Assembly (NCBI GenBank): GCA_021292165.1
Contig: CM037878.1
Location: 6,388,804-6,452,803, forward strand
Reading direction: 5' to 3'
Length of the DNA: 64,000 nucleotides
Source: Shinisaurus crocodilurus
Taxonomy: Eukaryota; Chordata; Lepidosauria; Squamata; Shinisauridae
Below, piece by piece: positions 10,743-22,349 of this stretch. The notes beneath the pieces were generated by a model, which did not search any database, was not told where the DNA came from, and saw nothing but the letters and a program-made list of their open reading frames with translations. Positions within the stretch are counted from its first letter, which is position 1. Every line of letters begins with the position of its first letter. The translations under genes were made by a program, and so were the position numbers.

Positions 10743-12482
10743 CCAGCCAGGATCTTCTTCTTGTTCTAATTTTGCACAATATCATGCTTGCGTGTTCATC
10801 AGCTGAAAACTCCAAATAGAATGTGTTGCTGCGCATGTGTGAAACAGCCCATGCAGATCGAGCAACACAGAAAGAGCATTCACTTCAAGCGCAATCATCC
10901 TTTTTCAACTGGAGGCAATTCGCACACCTCCTTCTGCGAGTCCGGATCAGATGCTACATTTGTGTGAATCAGCCGTGTACAAAGGCATCTGGAATAACAA
11001 CAACCTGTCCTTATTAAAAACAAGGCAGCCTTTTTACATAACTGACAGATCATATTTCAACCCAGAGAATGCCAATTAGCAGAAATATATAACATTTTAA
11101 GAGGGGAAAATTTCTAGTCCTCATGGTTTCATTTCTCATTTTCATCTCTACCTAACCTAAGGCAAGGTTGTTGATTAAAGCCAACATCTCCTCAGTCCTA
11201 ACTTCCAAACTCTCCCAGGGAGCCCCCCATATCTACATGTTTCATATACATTGCTCAAAAGGTGAGACTTGATTTGGAAAGTACTGGGCTGAGAAGGAGC
11301 CACGGACAGTCTTATGTTTATGCAGGGGAATGGATGATTGGTAGCTCCTGAAGGAATGCAAGACCAAAAAAAAGTGCCTGAAATTTGGAAACCATCAATT
11401 CCTTATCTAAAGGCTCTCATTTCATGCTCCTTGTACAGTTGCCACTTGTACAACTTACATACGTTAGGAATGGACTACAAACAAATAACTTTGCTTGCGA
11501 GGCCAGAAATTGGCCAAAATGTTCAACTGGGACTGAGTTTTACTGTGCTTTTTTCCCTTTCAGAACCAAGAAAACTTCAAAGGGCTTTATAAAGCAGATC
11601 TGTAAGTCATCCAGGACAGAAGAGTTTTGGATATAGCCCTGGAAAAGAGAAGTATGTTGATTAAAATAGCAGGGATGCAAAGTTTTAAAAACAAGCCCAC
11701 GGATAACCCCGTGCTACAGGGCAAAGTTATTTTCCAGCGTATGTTTTGTAGAATGACCAAAGCCTGTGAAAAAATGCGTCCCTAGAGGTGGGTCACTCAT
11801 CGTCCAATTCCAGGGAAATTTGGTCTGCAAAACATTTCATTCCCAGGCTCTTGACCGACATGGAATGGAGCGTATGTATTTACTCATTTGTAGTACGCCC
11901 CGCCTTTTGGCACACAGATGCCTGCGTGACTTATACACAAAACCAGACACAATCCAAATGGAATAAAATAGGATCAAATCGTAGACTCAGCTAAGAAATC
12001 AATTGCACCAGCATTGGAGCAATAAACCTGGAAGCTTGAGATGAAATATAGCTTAAAGTTTGGGGAAATAAAACAATTTTCACCCAGCACCAGAAAGATC
12101 ATGATAAAGTAGGTGCTACACAGAACCCAGAAAGCTTTACAGGGAGAGAATCAGAATCCTTTCTCACTGTGGTGGTCAATTTGTGTCTGGACTGTACCAC
12201 TTTAGACCTCACATGATTAAATACTCACCCATTTTAAAAATCCCTGCACACAGAAAGCTAGCTCCTAGCTTTCTCTGACATGCTAACTTCCTGTCTGGAG
12301 GGGTTTATTTGCAGAGGGCATAAACAGAGGAGCATTCCATCATGCAAACCCCCACCTCCAGTCTGGAAGGTGTACAGATCAGATAAAGATTGACCATCTC
12401 AGCACGGCCTGGGCTTCGTCCTACCTCTGCCTCAAGAGCACTTAAATAGCTAAAGGAAACACACAGAGACCCAGGACATCCC
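10743..12482. other. Largest repeat-poor stretch of intron 1
   Basis: About 1.7 kb without recognised LINE, SINE or TIR signatures and with moderate AT content. It has no long open frame. It would be a reasonable place to look for conserved non-coding elements, but I see no specific motif. Confidence 0.4.
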
Positions 12483-12542
12483 GCTGTGAGGCTGGGAATG
12501 GCAGCCCAGCACATCCGGAGGGGGGCAGGTTGGGGAAAGCTG
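12483..12542. mobile_element. Partial MITE (right half)
   Basis: CAGCCCAGCACATCCGGAGG then GGGGCAGGTTGGGGAAAGCTG matches the right arm of the palindromic MITE family. Confidence 0.55.
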
Positions 12543-14068
12543 TCCTTTGGCAATGCTGGTGCCTGTCCACCAAGGGACAGGTTTGGGCCTAGCGAGCAGC
12601 TGGCAAGAGTCACCATCAACCAGTCACTTCCCAATTGTCAGCTGGAGTTGTGCCAGAACATGTCCTCCCTTCCCCACCTATGCCTTCTGACTGCACATCC
12701 TGCGTCTGCCAAGTACCCATTGCTATGAATCAACCCTCCATCCTGTTCAGTGCACATGTTGCATAACGCCCTCTGGGGACGGGACGGGACGGCCCCAGGG
12801 ACCAAGACCTTCAACCGTGTTTCTGCATGCCGGGAGCCAAGAGCTTTCAGACATGCTGACGCGTGCCCAACATCTTGGCTCTTAATCCGTCTTTCTGGGT
12901 ACTCGGCATGTTGGGGCACAGAGCTAACGCATGACGGGCTCTTTACTGGTCCTGAAAGCCAGAGTCACACCCAAAGGGTGGTTGGAATGGAGGCTTGGAA
13001 GCAGGAGAGTCAGAAGTACAAAACCCAGCCAGATCTTCAGGCGTCGAACCTGAAATGACTAGTCAAGTGTCATCTTCGAAAGGCCTCACTTTGGAGACAT
13101 TATAATAGGTTTGGCGTGGGTAGGATCAGGTCCATTGGGATCTACTGTAGATCTGTGGTGGGTGATCTGGCAAGGGTTTCTGACTAACAATAGCAACAGC
13201 ACAGTGGCTCCTCCCATTATGCTGCTGAAATGAAGAAAATTTCAGATAACCACGCTTGTGTGGAAGGACTGTGAGCTCCATTCAGTTCTGCTACTCAGAA
13301 GAAATTCCCGGGCTCAGAATTCTTTAACGTAAGAATGTTGTGTCTTTTGCACCTGGGTCCATTTGGTGGATCTTGGGGTTCTAGTTTAAAAAATAATAAT
13401 AACCAGAATCCCCCAACAAGTCTGCACTCCTCCAAATAGGCTGTGAACTTTTCTAGACGAGGCTGTTAACCCGCTGTATCTACTTCCGGTTTCACCACAA
13501 AACTGAGATGGGATCTCTACTCAAAGAGCTTTTCCTACATAATCTCTAGGTGGTGCTGTGGTATAGCAGAATAATGCAATTATACTAGTGGGGATTTGAG
13601 CTGTTTTGGGATAAAAGAAAGAAGTGAAACTGGAGGGTCAGGATGTCACCTGAAGTACCCGTGACAAGCGCGCAACAAAAGCCTCATGTAGAAAAGCCCT
13701 GCATATCTTTTCTCCTCCCCTTGAAAATGGATGCTGGGTCAAGTGGTTATTCCAGCTTCAAATGCAGAATCGGGTCCTGAACTTGCACGCCAAGATGCTC
13801 CCAGATCCCTCCCTCTCGAGATGCACCCCACCCTCCCATTTGATTCTGACTTTCATTTCTGCTTTGCAGGATCACTACACTCTGCACAAAGCAGTATTCG
13901 ACCAATTCTGTAACTAAAGAGCCATTTTGTGGTTGTGCTGGGTTGATTGTGTATGAGTGGTTGATGAAGGGTGTGTGTGAGGTTTTTGAGCGGCTGTGGA
14001 TTTGATTGCGTTGTGAATGAGTACCGAGAGTGCGTGGAAAGTCTTGGTGTGGCAAGGTGTGCGGGAAA
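12543..14068. other. No gene recognised
   Basis: Contains a short GGGAC pentamer run (about 12776-12792) and otherwise no identifiable element. Confidence 0.4.
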
Positions 14069-14288
14069 GACCCTTTTTTCCTACAAGGAACCCAAGGCGG
14101 CTTATATAATCCTCCTCCTCCTCCTCCTCTCCATTTTATCCACACCACAACCCTGTGAGGTAGGTTAGGCTGAGAGTCAGTGACTGGCCCCAAGTCACCC
14201 AGTGAGTTTCATGGCCGAGCGGGGACTAGAACCCGGATCTCCCAAGTCCCAGTCCAATACTCTCACCACTACGCCACACTGGCTCTGA
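14069..14288 (-). mobile_element. MIR-like SINE
   Basis: The minus strand has the full head (AGAGCCAGTGTGGCGTAGTG, B-box GGTTCTAGTCC), the CORE-like middle (CACTGGGTGACTTGGGGCCA) and the (GGA)n block followed by CCGCCTTGGGTTCCTTG. Confidence 0.9.
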
Positions 14289-14482
14289 TTTCGGCACCTG
14301 CTGAAGACCTCTTTGTTCCAGGAAACCTTCCTTGCTGACCAGCCATGGTTTTGATGATGCCTTGCTTTCTATGCATTCTTTTTATTCTTTGTCTGTTTTT
14401 ACCTTTTTATTGTTCACTGCTCCAAAATCTGCTTAGATTTGTATGCGGTATACAAATACTGCAAATAAATAAATAAATAAAT
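14289..14482 (+). mobile_element. Old L2-like LINE 3' end
   Basis: GAAGACCTCTTTGTTCCAGG encodes an LKTSLFQ-like C-terminal block. It is followed by a T-rich 3' UTR and a TATGCGGTATACAAATACTG end with AAATAAATA repeats. It is more diverged than the L2 copies at 2.6 or 7.5 kb. Confidence 0.6.
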
Positions 14483-14488
14483 AATCTT

Positions 14489-14705
14489 AGATCAGACCCA
14501 AGGCCTGTCTAGTCCAGCATTCTGTTCCCACAGTGGCTAACCAGATGCCCCAAAGGGAAGCCCCCAAGCAGGACAGGAGAGCCACAGCACCTGCCCATGT
14601 TCCCCAGCATCTGGCATACTGGCTCTGATACTGGAGGTAGCCTATAGCCATCCGGACTAATAGCCACTGAGAGCCTTCTCCTCCATGAATGCGCTCGAGA
14701 AAGAA
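14489..14705 (-). mobile_element. CR1 3' UTR fragment
   Basis: AGATCAGACCCAAGGCCTGT then CTAGTCCAGCATTCTGTTCC matches the better-preserved block at 58705-58933 next to CR1 coding sequence, so it is assigned to the 3' UTR of that CR1 subfamily. Confidence 0.7.
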
Positions 14706-14939
14706 TCCGAGGGGGCACACAAGTCCAAGGCTCGCTCACATACCACCAAACCAAGCACGGTCATTACCTTGAAACAAATTACGAGTGCACAGAATACCAA
14801 ACAGGCCAGTTGAAACTAAAGGCCGCTCAGCCAACAAATGCCGAATTTTCCAAGCTTCTGTTTTCAAATTGTGTTTTGAGGCACACATAAAGAACCGGAT
14901 GGTATGTTTTGCTGATGGGGAGGGGCTGGTGACTCCGGT

Positions 14940-15105
14940 GTCAGTGGGGCTCCCCATCCATTGCAGCTTTTATTCCGAGCTTTATAGGAACTATCCATGG
15001 TGCTGTACTCCATCCCCAAAATAGGTTCACCACCGTGGAGTACCATGGATAGCTCCTATAAAGCTCAGAATAAAGGCTGCAACGGATAAGGAGCCCCACT
15101 GACAT
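14940..15105. repeat. Near-perfect palindrome of about 165 bp
   Basis: GTCAGTGGGGCTCC on the left pairs with GGAGCCCCACTGAC on the right. The arms continue through TTATTCCGAGCTTTATAGGA and its complement, with a loop around 15010-15035. It is probably a foldback MITE; no target duplication was found. Confidence 0.85.
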
Positions 15106-15389
15106 ACTCGATCATCCCAGTTTGCAGGACACGGAATAACGGGCTCAAGTTACAGGAACCTAGATTCCACCTAAACATCAGGAAAAATTTCCTTACTGTC
15201 AGAGCAATAAGACAATGGAACCAACTACCTAGGGAGGTGGTGGGCTCTCCCACTCTGGAGGCATTCAAGGTGCGGCTGGACAGCCATCTGTTGGGGATGC
15301 TTTGACCTGGATTCCTGCATGGAGCAGGGGGTTGGACCCGATGGCCTTGTAGGCCCCTTCCAACTCTACTTTTCTATGATTCTATGATA
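15106..15389 (+). mobile_element. CR1 LINE 3' end
   Basis: The plus strand encodes FHLNIRKNFLTVRAIRQWNQ then LPREVVGSPTLEAFKVRLDS. It ends with the CR1 terminus CCCCTTCCAACTCTACTTTT and two ATTCTATG units. It begins in the last part of ORF2. Confidence 0.9.
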
Positions 15390-16575
15390 CGAGTCACTGG
15401 CCTCCCCTAAAACAGTCATCTTCAGTAACTAGTTTTCCAATTCGAGTAGCACCACTCACTGTATGAATTCTGTAGCCATCTTGAATGGGAATCTCTCCAG
15501 CATAAGGGTCAACCGTCCTGCCTTCTAGGCTATGCTAGGTTTCGTTCCTGGGGTGCATACTGAAAGCACTTCATACCGATTCCCGTACCTTCCCCTTTCA
15601 ACTAACATTTGACCCCGACACCCCCCACCCACCCGCCCCCACCGCGTCAGCCACCTCCATTGGTGGCACTTGTTAACGGCTAATTGGATTTCTGGAATGC
15701 CATTTCTTTCCCCTCAAAAGCCATAGGGATTAGCCTTCTCTAAACTGTCAATTGTTAGGCAAACACAACAAAGAGTCTAGTGGTACTTTAAAGGCTAACA
15801 GCTTTAAAAGACTGCAGTGTCAGCTTCTGCCCCAACATGGGGTCATGATAACACTTTACTTCATAGAGCCATTTTTCTTCAGCTATCAAGGGGATCGGAA
15901 AATCTTTACTTCAATCTGGAAGGACCAAAGTTTCCGACTGCTACGTTGCAGCTGAGAGACAGATAAGAACTTTGCTTTCTAAGCACGATATGATCATCTA
16001 CGAACGTGTTGCACAATTATTAAATGTGTTGTGCTTTGATTTAAGGCTTCTAATATTTCATCTCAAAGTCGGTATATTAGTTGGAATGCTGTTTTCCATT
16101 TCTTTTTCCATTCCATGATTTGTCTTCTGTCTTCCATAATAAATCTTATCTTATGTTTAACAATATCATTATTTGTTCCTTTGTCGTATAGATCTTTCTA
16201 CTCAACCAGTCAACGAGGATCCCTGCCAAATCCTCACAACAAATCCTTCTTGTATATCGTGCAAACGAGATCAGGGATTGCCTGGAACACAACCTGAAGT
16301 AAATGAGAAAGTCGCACAAAGAACCACAGCAGCTTCCCCCCTGACCCTTTTGGGTTGGATCCCGACAAACTCCTGCCCAGTGGCTGTAAAGAAAGAAGTG
16401 AATTGAGGCGGCTGTCTGGGCAAGACGCCAACATGGGATCTGGTTAGTGAGGCTTTGCTTGCAGGTATTAAAAATCGAGCAAGAACAGGGGTCCCCACTC
16501 TCTTTGGGTAAGTGGGCACATTTGGAATTTTGAGAGTGTCATGGGCACTCTCACAAAATGGTTGCCCATTGATAA
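15390..16575. other. No gene recognised
   Basis: No element ends or coding blocks could be recognised in this AT-richer 1.2 kb. Confidence 0.4.
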
Positions 16576-16801
16576 AACATCAGGAAAAAATTCTTGACTG
16601 TCAGAGCAATAAGACAATGGAACCAATTACCTAGGGAGGTGGTGGGCTCTCCCACTCTGGAGGCATTCAAGGTGCAGCTGCTGGACAGCCATCTGTCAGG
16701 GATGCTTTGACCTGGATTCCTGCATTGAGCGGGGGGTTGGACTCAATGGCCTGGTAGGCCCCTTCCAACTCTACTTTTCTATGATTCTATGATTCTATGA
16801 C
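16576..16801 (+). mobile_element. CR1 LINE 3' end, short copy
   Basis: It starts within AAACATCAGGAAAAAATTCT (NIRKKF block), carries the LPREVVGSPTLEAFKVQL coding segment with a small CTG insertion, and ends in three ATTCTATG units. Confidence 0.9.
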
Positions 16802-17124
16802 TGCCATGGTGCACACAGCCAGTCACAAAACACTCATTTCCCAGAAGACAAACTGGTGAGGCTAAAAGAAAAGTAACTTGCCTGAGAAGCTAAGGATCCG
16901 AGCTCTGAAACACAGAACCACCAAATGCAGACGGTGCCGGAGGGAAGCACTTTGCTTCGTGGCAGGCCAGCCACAATTACGGTATCTTTTTTTAAAAAAA
17001 ATTAAGGAACACAATTAAAACCGGGAGGGCCAGGGAGCCTGGTGGGTGTCCAAGAGAGGTGTCCTGCGGGGTGCGTTGGTCACGGGTCACGCGGGAGACC
17101 CCAGACCTAGAAGATGCAATCGGT

Positions 17125-17460
17125 GGGGTGAGGCTAAACAGAGTCGCTCATAAACAGATCGCGGCGGTTTCAGGAGCCCGTGCTTGGCATGCAGGGAGTC
17201 CCAGGTTCAATCCCCGACGTCTCCAGACAGGGGTGAGCAAGACCCCACGCTGAAACCCTGGAAAGCTGCAGCCAGGGCTGGGCAACCCAATGCCCTCCAG
17301 ATGTTTTGGACTACAACTCCCATACGCCCCAGCCATCATGACCAGTGGGAGCTGTAGTGCAAAACGTCTGGAGGGCACCACGTTGCTTACCCCTGGTGCA
17401 GATAGCGCTGGACTAGATGGGCACGTGGGCCAAGTCCAGCATAAGGCAGCTTCAGATGGG
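17125..17460 (+). mobile_element. tRNA-derived squamate SINE split by a MITE
   Basis: The head has CGTGCTTGGCATGCAGGGAG and a B-box GGTTCAATCCCC, then GAAACCCTGGAAAGCTGCAG. The body resumes at 17396 with GTGCAGATAGCGCTGGACTA and ends near AGGCAGCTTCAGATG. It looks like the squamate tRNA-derived SINE type (Sauria or ACA-like; exact family not certain). Confidence 0.8.
17274..17395. mobile_element. hAT-type MITE inside a SINE
   Basis: The ends CAGGGCTGGGCAACCC and GTTGCTTACCCCTG are inverted with mismatches. The arms include CCCTCCAGATGTTTTGGACT and its complement. It interrupts the tRNA-derived SINE, so it is younger than that SINE. Confidence 0.8.
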
Positions 17461-17794
17461 GGGGGGGCTGAAATTGAGGAGGACGATAAGTTGTTGCACC
17501 CCATGAGAAATGATGGGTCAGAAACAGGGAGGGAGGGAGGGGCAAGGGGAGGCGGCCAGGCACTGAGGAGCTTCGAAGGTCCACACACGTCCTGCCCTCC
17601 AACTGACCACGGGGAGGGGGCTTCCAGTGATCAACGGCCCGATCCATTCTCCACCTTGGAGGTTGTGTGCCCTCTGCCAGATTGTTCTGTGGGGGATCCC
17701 TCCCTGGGCCCCGACCCGTGACAGAGCGCATGGCTATGTGGCGTTTGATACCAGAGCAGGCACAAGTGGGTAGAAGGGTGAGAGAGGGACACAG

Positions 17795-17990
17795 GGAACC
17801 TGCCTGCCTGGCACCGACCCTGCTTGGTCCACCGAGCTCAGTATTGCCCACACTGACGGGCAGCGGCGGCACTCCGGGGATGGCAGGCAGGAGTTTGTCC
17901 AGCCTGACCTGGAAATGCCGGGGATCGAACCAGGGACCTTTTGCCTGCCAAGCAGGGGCTCAACCACAGAGCTGCGGCCCCTCCCCTAAG
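17795..17990 (-). mobile_element. tRNA-derived squamate SINE
   Basis: The minus strand reads GGGGCCGCAGCTCTGTGGTT (A box), then GCTTGGCAGGCAAAAGGTCC, GGTTCGATCCCC (B box, canonical) and CAGTGTGGGCAATACTGAG. It is the better-preserved reference for this SINE type in the window. Confidence 0.85.
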
Positions 17991-18055
17991 AGCGCAGGAG
18001 CAGCGGGTAGTTGCTTGCAATGTAGACATTCAGCAGGCGAGGCTCTCCTCACTAT

Positions 18056-18598
18056 TTATTTTATTTATTATATTTATACCCCGCCTTTTTTTCCTGAAAG
18101 GAACCCAAGGCGGCTTATTTATTTATTTATTACATTTCTATACCGCCTTTCTGCTAAGGCACCCAAAGCGGTTTACAATGTTTAAATACACAAACAAACG
18201 TTACCCCCCCCCCCCAAACCAAACATAGACCAGTTCTCTCAGGCCAACTGAAGGCTTCTTCTGGAGCTGCTGGTACAATCTCCCTGACCTGGGCTTTTCT
18301 TCTGCCTTCCCTCTGTAGCCCCAGGGAAGGCGGGAGAGGGGCTGCCCCAACAACCCTCTCAGGCCCGTGATGGTCGTTTCAGGAGCTGATGGCAGTTGCT
18401 CCCCGGCCTGGGCTTACATAATCCTCCTCCTCCTCCTCCTCTCCATTTTACCCTCACAACAACCCTGTGAGGTAGGTTAGGCGGAGAGTCAGTGACTGGC
18501 CCAAAGTCACCCAGTGAGTTTCATGGCTGAGCGGGGATTTGAACCCAGATCTCCCGAGTCCCAGTCCAACACTCTAACCACTACGCCACACTGGCTCC
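18056..18598 (-). mobile_element. MIR-like SINE split by a LINE-type insertion
   Basis: The SINE tail (CCCCGCCTTTTTTTCCTG then AACCCAAGGCGGCTT) stops at about 18114 and resumes at about 18413 with GGCTTACATAATCC. The piece between starts with an L2-like terminus (TATACCGCCTTTCTGCTAAG then AAAGCGGTTTACAATG) in minus orientation. GGCTT flanks both sides and may be the target duplication. Confidence 0.8.
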
Positions 18599-18607
18599 TC
18601 CTCGCTA

Positions 18608-18781
18608 TAGATTTCATAGATCATAGAGTTGGAAGGGGCCTTTACAAGGGCATCGAGTCCAACCCCCTGCTCAATGCAGGAAACTAGAGGAGGGGGTCTC
18701 CCATCCAAGTAACAACCAGGCCTGACCCTGCTTAGCTTTCCACGCTCAGACAAGCTGAGCCAGCGTAAGCCACAGGCCTAT
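18608..18781 (-). mobile_element. 5S rRNA-derived SINE with CR1 tail (copy 2)
   Basis: The minus strand has the 5S part (AAAGCTAAGCAGGGTCAGGC, TTACTTGGATGGGAGACC) and the CR1-type tail (AGCAGGGGGTTGGACTCGAT). The extreme end reads ATCTATGAAATCT instead of ATTCTATG. Confidence 0.88.
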
Positions 18782-19487
18782 CTCAGCTCCACATCAGGAA
18801 AAAAACATCACCTAGTAAAATTCTGCCTGTCGGGCCATTGTTAAAAGTGCAAGAGCAGCCGTGCAGGCAGCGGGTGCGTGGTGGAGCTGGCAACTGTAGT
18901 GCAGAGAGAGAAACAGGAAGACAATGCGCCTTGTTCATGCGCATGCACCGTAAAACACTCCTTGTTCTAAAGCTGGTGTTCTAATTAGTGGTTGTTTTTT
19001 CGACTTCTTAAAAACCTCCATTTGTTCAGCTACTGCCGGGTTTAGGCCTGACCCTTTCCCCTCAAGCATTGTTGTCTGCCTTGTTCTGCCCAAAGATGCC
19101 TTGGCAGGATTTGCCTCCGTTCGGGCTCCAATATTTTCACCATGTTCAGTCACGCACAGCACCGAACAGCTGACATGTGCATTTCTTTCCCCTCCCCCCC
19201 TCCCCGTGTCTGCCCTGCGTGTGTAGCTCGCCGCCTTGCCGGAGACCCGTCAAGCAAATGATGCAGGGGCTTTGTGCCAACTCCCCAACAACAACCCGCC
19301 TCCGGAGTTCCCCCACCACCACCTCATTAAAGATTGAGGCTCAAAAACAAACCGATCAGAGTAGGAAAATCAGACCTTGCTTCCCCAAAAGATTTGGCTG
19401 GGTTTGCACATTCCACAAGTGGAATCCTACTATGAAGATGTGCGGAACGGGCTTGAGAAGCCAAGGAGAGCCACCTGGTTGAAACTC
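18782..19487. other. No gene recognised
   Basis: No repeat family or exon was identified. A frame on the minus strand at 18935-19162 has no recognisable domain. Confidence 0.4.
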
Positions 19488-19495
19488 CAGCTCTG

Positions 19496-19660
19496 CAGGG
19501 CCGGTGCTACCATTAGGCCAACTAGGTGGCTGCCTAGGGCGCCGGGCTAAAAGGGGTGCCAGGAGCATAGGGCTGGAGGGAGGGAGGGCTCAAGTGGGAA
19601 GGGGGGGGCGCTAAATATCTGATCTTGCCTAGGGCACCAAACTGCCTTGCACCGGCCCTG
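19496..19660. mobile_element. Non-autonomous hAT element, 165 bp
   Basis: Perfect 12-bp inverted ends CAGGGCCGGTGC and GCACCGGCCCTG. They are flanked by 8-bp repeats CAGCTCTG (19488-19495) and CAGCTCTA (19661-19668), one mismatch. The interior is short and G-rich. A fragment of the same family lies within the hAT at 6440-7088. Confidence 0.9.
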
Positions 19661-19668
19661 CAGCTCTA

Positions 19669-21034
19669 TGTACCCTCCCTTCAGAACTGTAACCCCCCTC
19701 CCCATGCTTTTTAAGAAAATATATATATAGAAGAAACAAGACGCTCCAAGGAAACATTTGCGGCCTTCTACCTTCCATGGACTGAGGTTGCATCCGGCCA
19801 CATTTGGCTGGTAAAGGAGTGGGTTTCTCGCATCCCATTAAAGTACGAAGAGAAAAGGGCCATTTTATGAGCTGGGCAGCACAGCAGGGCACTGTGGGAA
19901 GGCGCGGGTGGCCTTTTGAATTGCTGTAATTATTCAGTGACTATATCGAACGCCTTTGATGCCCATCTGCTGCGGTGGGGCTTGTTAATGACTTACTTGC
20001 CGTGGGGGGGGGGAGAGGGATTTTGGTTCAGAAAAGTGGCACGGCTAAGGAATGCGTCTCCGCTGACTGCCCCATGTGCGGACTTGCACTCAGGCACTGC
20101 TGCCACGTGTGGCAATTTATTTATTTATTAATTCTCTTGGATGTTGCTGGCCACTTTAGGCAGCAGCTGAAATCCAGCCAAAACCACAATTCGGTGGGGG
20201 CTGCAGAGAGTTCTATTCCTGGTAGTCGCACACTTGTCCAGCAATAATTTGGGATGAAATTACTGCTAATTTGCTGCTCTTGCCAGGTGGTTCTGAAGCA
20301 GAATGTGCTAAAGAGATGGATGGGTGGTCGGGCGACTTTCAAAATGCCTACGGAACAGACATTCTTTAGGGAACAGGTGACTGGCGAGCCAACACCACAG
20401 ACTGCAGTTTGCAAATGCAACCTTCTTCGAATTTCTGTGGCAGTCTCATGTCGGATGGGAGATGTCTGGCTGGTTCACAACTTCTGGACTTTGGGGGGTG
20501 CCAAGTATAGCTGGCCAGCCTTCTTTGACTCATCCAGCTGGGCTATGCAACTGAAATTGTCTTAGAATTTCTGCAGCAATTTCATGTGGGTTCTGGCACA
20601 ATTCACAATCTCTGAACTTTTGGGATGCTCTCAGGCAGCACAGCTGGCCAGCCTTCTTTTGACTCATCCAGCCAGGCTAAAGCATCTTTAGTCCCTCAAG
20701 GTTTATTTCTGTCCCGTATCCTGCACATCCAAGGCCAAGAAACTTTAAGCGACAATTGTGCTGTGAGGAAGAAGCCAAGCCACCCAGGAGGTTTTCATTC
20801 TGTCCCCACCTCCCAGTTCATAATTATTGTCGTCGTCCCCGTACATATAATATTCTATACATGATTATTCAAGAACTAGATGCCAACAAGTGAATAGCGC
20901 AAATTCCTTACTACGACAGTAATTATTCCTTGGTTTTCTTTAGCATTTCAAGCACAGCCTGCAATTTGGAATGACCGGCGGAACAAACAAAGAAAAGGCC
21001 TCAAATTAGTGTAGCGACTGTGATTAAAAATAAA
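19669..21034. other. No gene recognised
   Basis: About 1.4 kb without a clear repeat signature. A direct repeat of the GGCCAGCCTTCTTTTGACTC-type motif with an ATGTGGGTTCTGG neighbourhood occurs near 20460-20660, i.e. a local duplication of about 120 bp. Confidence 0.4.
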
Positions 21035-21417
21035 TTTATTATTTATTATTAGTCGCATTTATGGATCGCCCATCTGGCTGGCGAACCGGCCACTCTGGGC
21101 GATGTACACACGATAAAATACAGAATAAAAATACATTTAAAACAGTATAAAATTTTAAAAGCTTAGCCCAACCCCATATTCCCGCCTGAACAGCCATGTT
21201 TTTAGTGAGCGGCGGAAGCTCAGCAGAGAGGGGGCATGGCGGAGGTCACTAGGGAGAGAGTTCCACAGTACGGGGGCTGCCACAGAAAAGGCCCTCTTCT
21301 TCCTAGTTCCCACCAGTCTAGCTGCTCTGGCTGAAGGGACAAGGAGAAGGCCGTCTGTGGCAGATCTTGCTGAGCGGCCTACTTGGTGTTGCTGGAGACG
21401 CTCCTTGAGATAAACTA
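21035..21417 (-). mobile_element. L2-like LINE 3' end
   Basis: The minus strand has KERLQQHQVGRSARSATDGL-like coding, RAFSVAAPVLWNSLPSDLRH and FRREYGVG, followed by the GATGTACACA... terminus and A/T repeats at the left end. It points toward smaller coordinates, away from the plus copy at 21776. Confidence 0.85.
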
Positions 21418-21493
21418 ACTAAACAACTAAGTACTGTGCCTAATGCTTAAGAATTCAGAGTTGTTGGCACTCCAGTCTGGCCTGAAGCCTTAC

Positions 21494-21680
21494 ACCAGGG
21501 GTGAACCTCCTTTAGCCCGAGGGCCAAATTCCACTTTGGAGAAGCTCTCGGGGGCTGCATTCCAGTGGTGGGCGGGGCCAAAGGTAAAAGGGGCGGGGCC
21601 GAAATACATCCTATTTCAGCTTCAGTTACCGCCAGTAGCCAAGCCTTGGGGCAGGCATTTCAACCTTTTAGAACGGGGGG
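21494..21680. mobile_element. hAT-like element fragment
   Basis: CAGGGGTGAACCTCCTTTAG then CCCGAGGGCCAAATTCCACT is the same terminus family as 9195 and 47706. The other end was not found; the L2 insertion at 21776 may have split it (GGCCAGATTTTGGCCTGCAG at 22370 is a candidate for the other part). Confidence 0.5.
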
Positions 21681-21775
21681 GAAACGGACAGAAGCTGGGA
21701 ACCCACCAAATGATCCGTGGTTGTGGGGAACAGGGAGGCAAGGGAAGGTGGTGTGGCAAGGGAAGGTGGTGTGGT

Positions 21776-22349
21776 GGTCCGGAAGCTTCAGCTGGTACAG
21801 AACGCGGCGGCTCGCCTGATTAAGGGCAGCCGCCGGCGTGATCACATCACGCCAGTGCTTAATGAGTTGCACTGGCTACCAGTTGCTTGCCGAGCCGAAT
21901 TCAAGGTGTTGGTTTTGACCTTTAAAACCCTACACGGCTCCAGCCCAGCTTATCTCAAGGAGCGCCTCCAGCAACATCAAGTAGGCCGCTCAACAAGGTC
22001 TGCCACGGACGGCCTTCTCCTTATCCCATCAGCCAGAGCAGCCAGGCTGGTGGGGACTAGGAAGAGGGCCTTCTCTGTGGCGGCCCCCACATTATGGAAC
22101 TCCCTCCCTAGTGACCTTCGCCATGCCCCCTCCGTGATGAGCTTCCGCCGTGCATTAAAAACATGGCTGTTCAGGCGGGAATATGGGGTGGGTTAGGTTT
22201 TTAATGAGAATTTTTTATATTGTTTTAATTATTATATTTTATTGTGTTTTACTGTATTTTAATTGTACATCGCCCAGGGTGGCCGGGTGACCGGCCAGAT
22301 GGGCGATTGATAAATATAATAAATAAATAAAGAAATAAATAAAAAAAAT
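21776..22349 (+). mobile_element. L2-like LINE 3' end, open frame
   Basis: The open frame reads LQLVQNAAARLIKGSRRRDH, HWLPVACRAEFKVLVLTFKT and ends FRREYGVG. The terminus is CGCCCAGGGTGGCCGGGTGA plus AATAAATA repeats. It is nearly the same sequence as the copy at 2613. Confidence 0.88.

Noticed and set aside
17795..17990. tRNA gene (A and B boxes present)
   Set aside because: The cloverleaf cannot continue, since the sequence leads into a SINE body; several copies exist.
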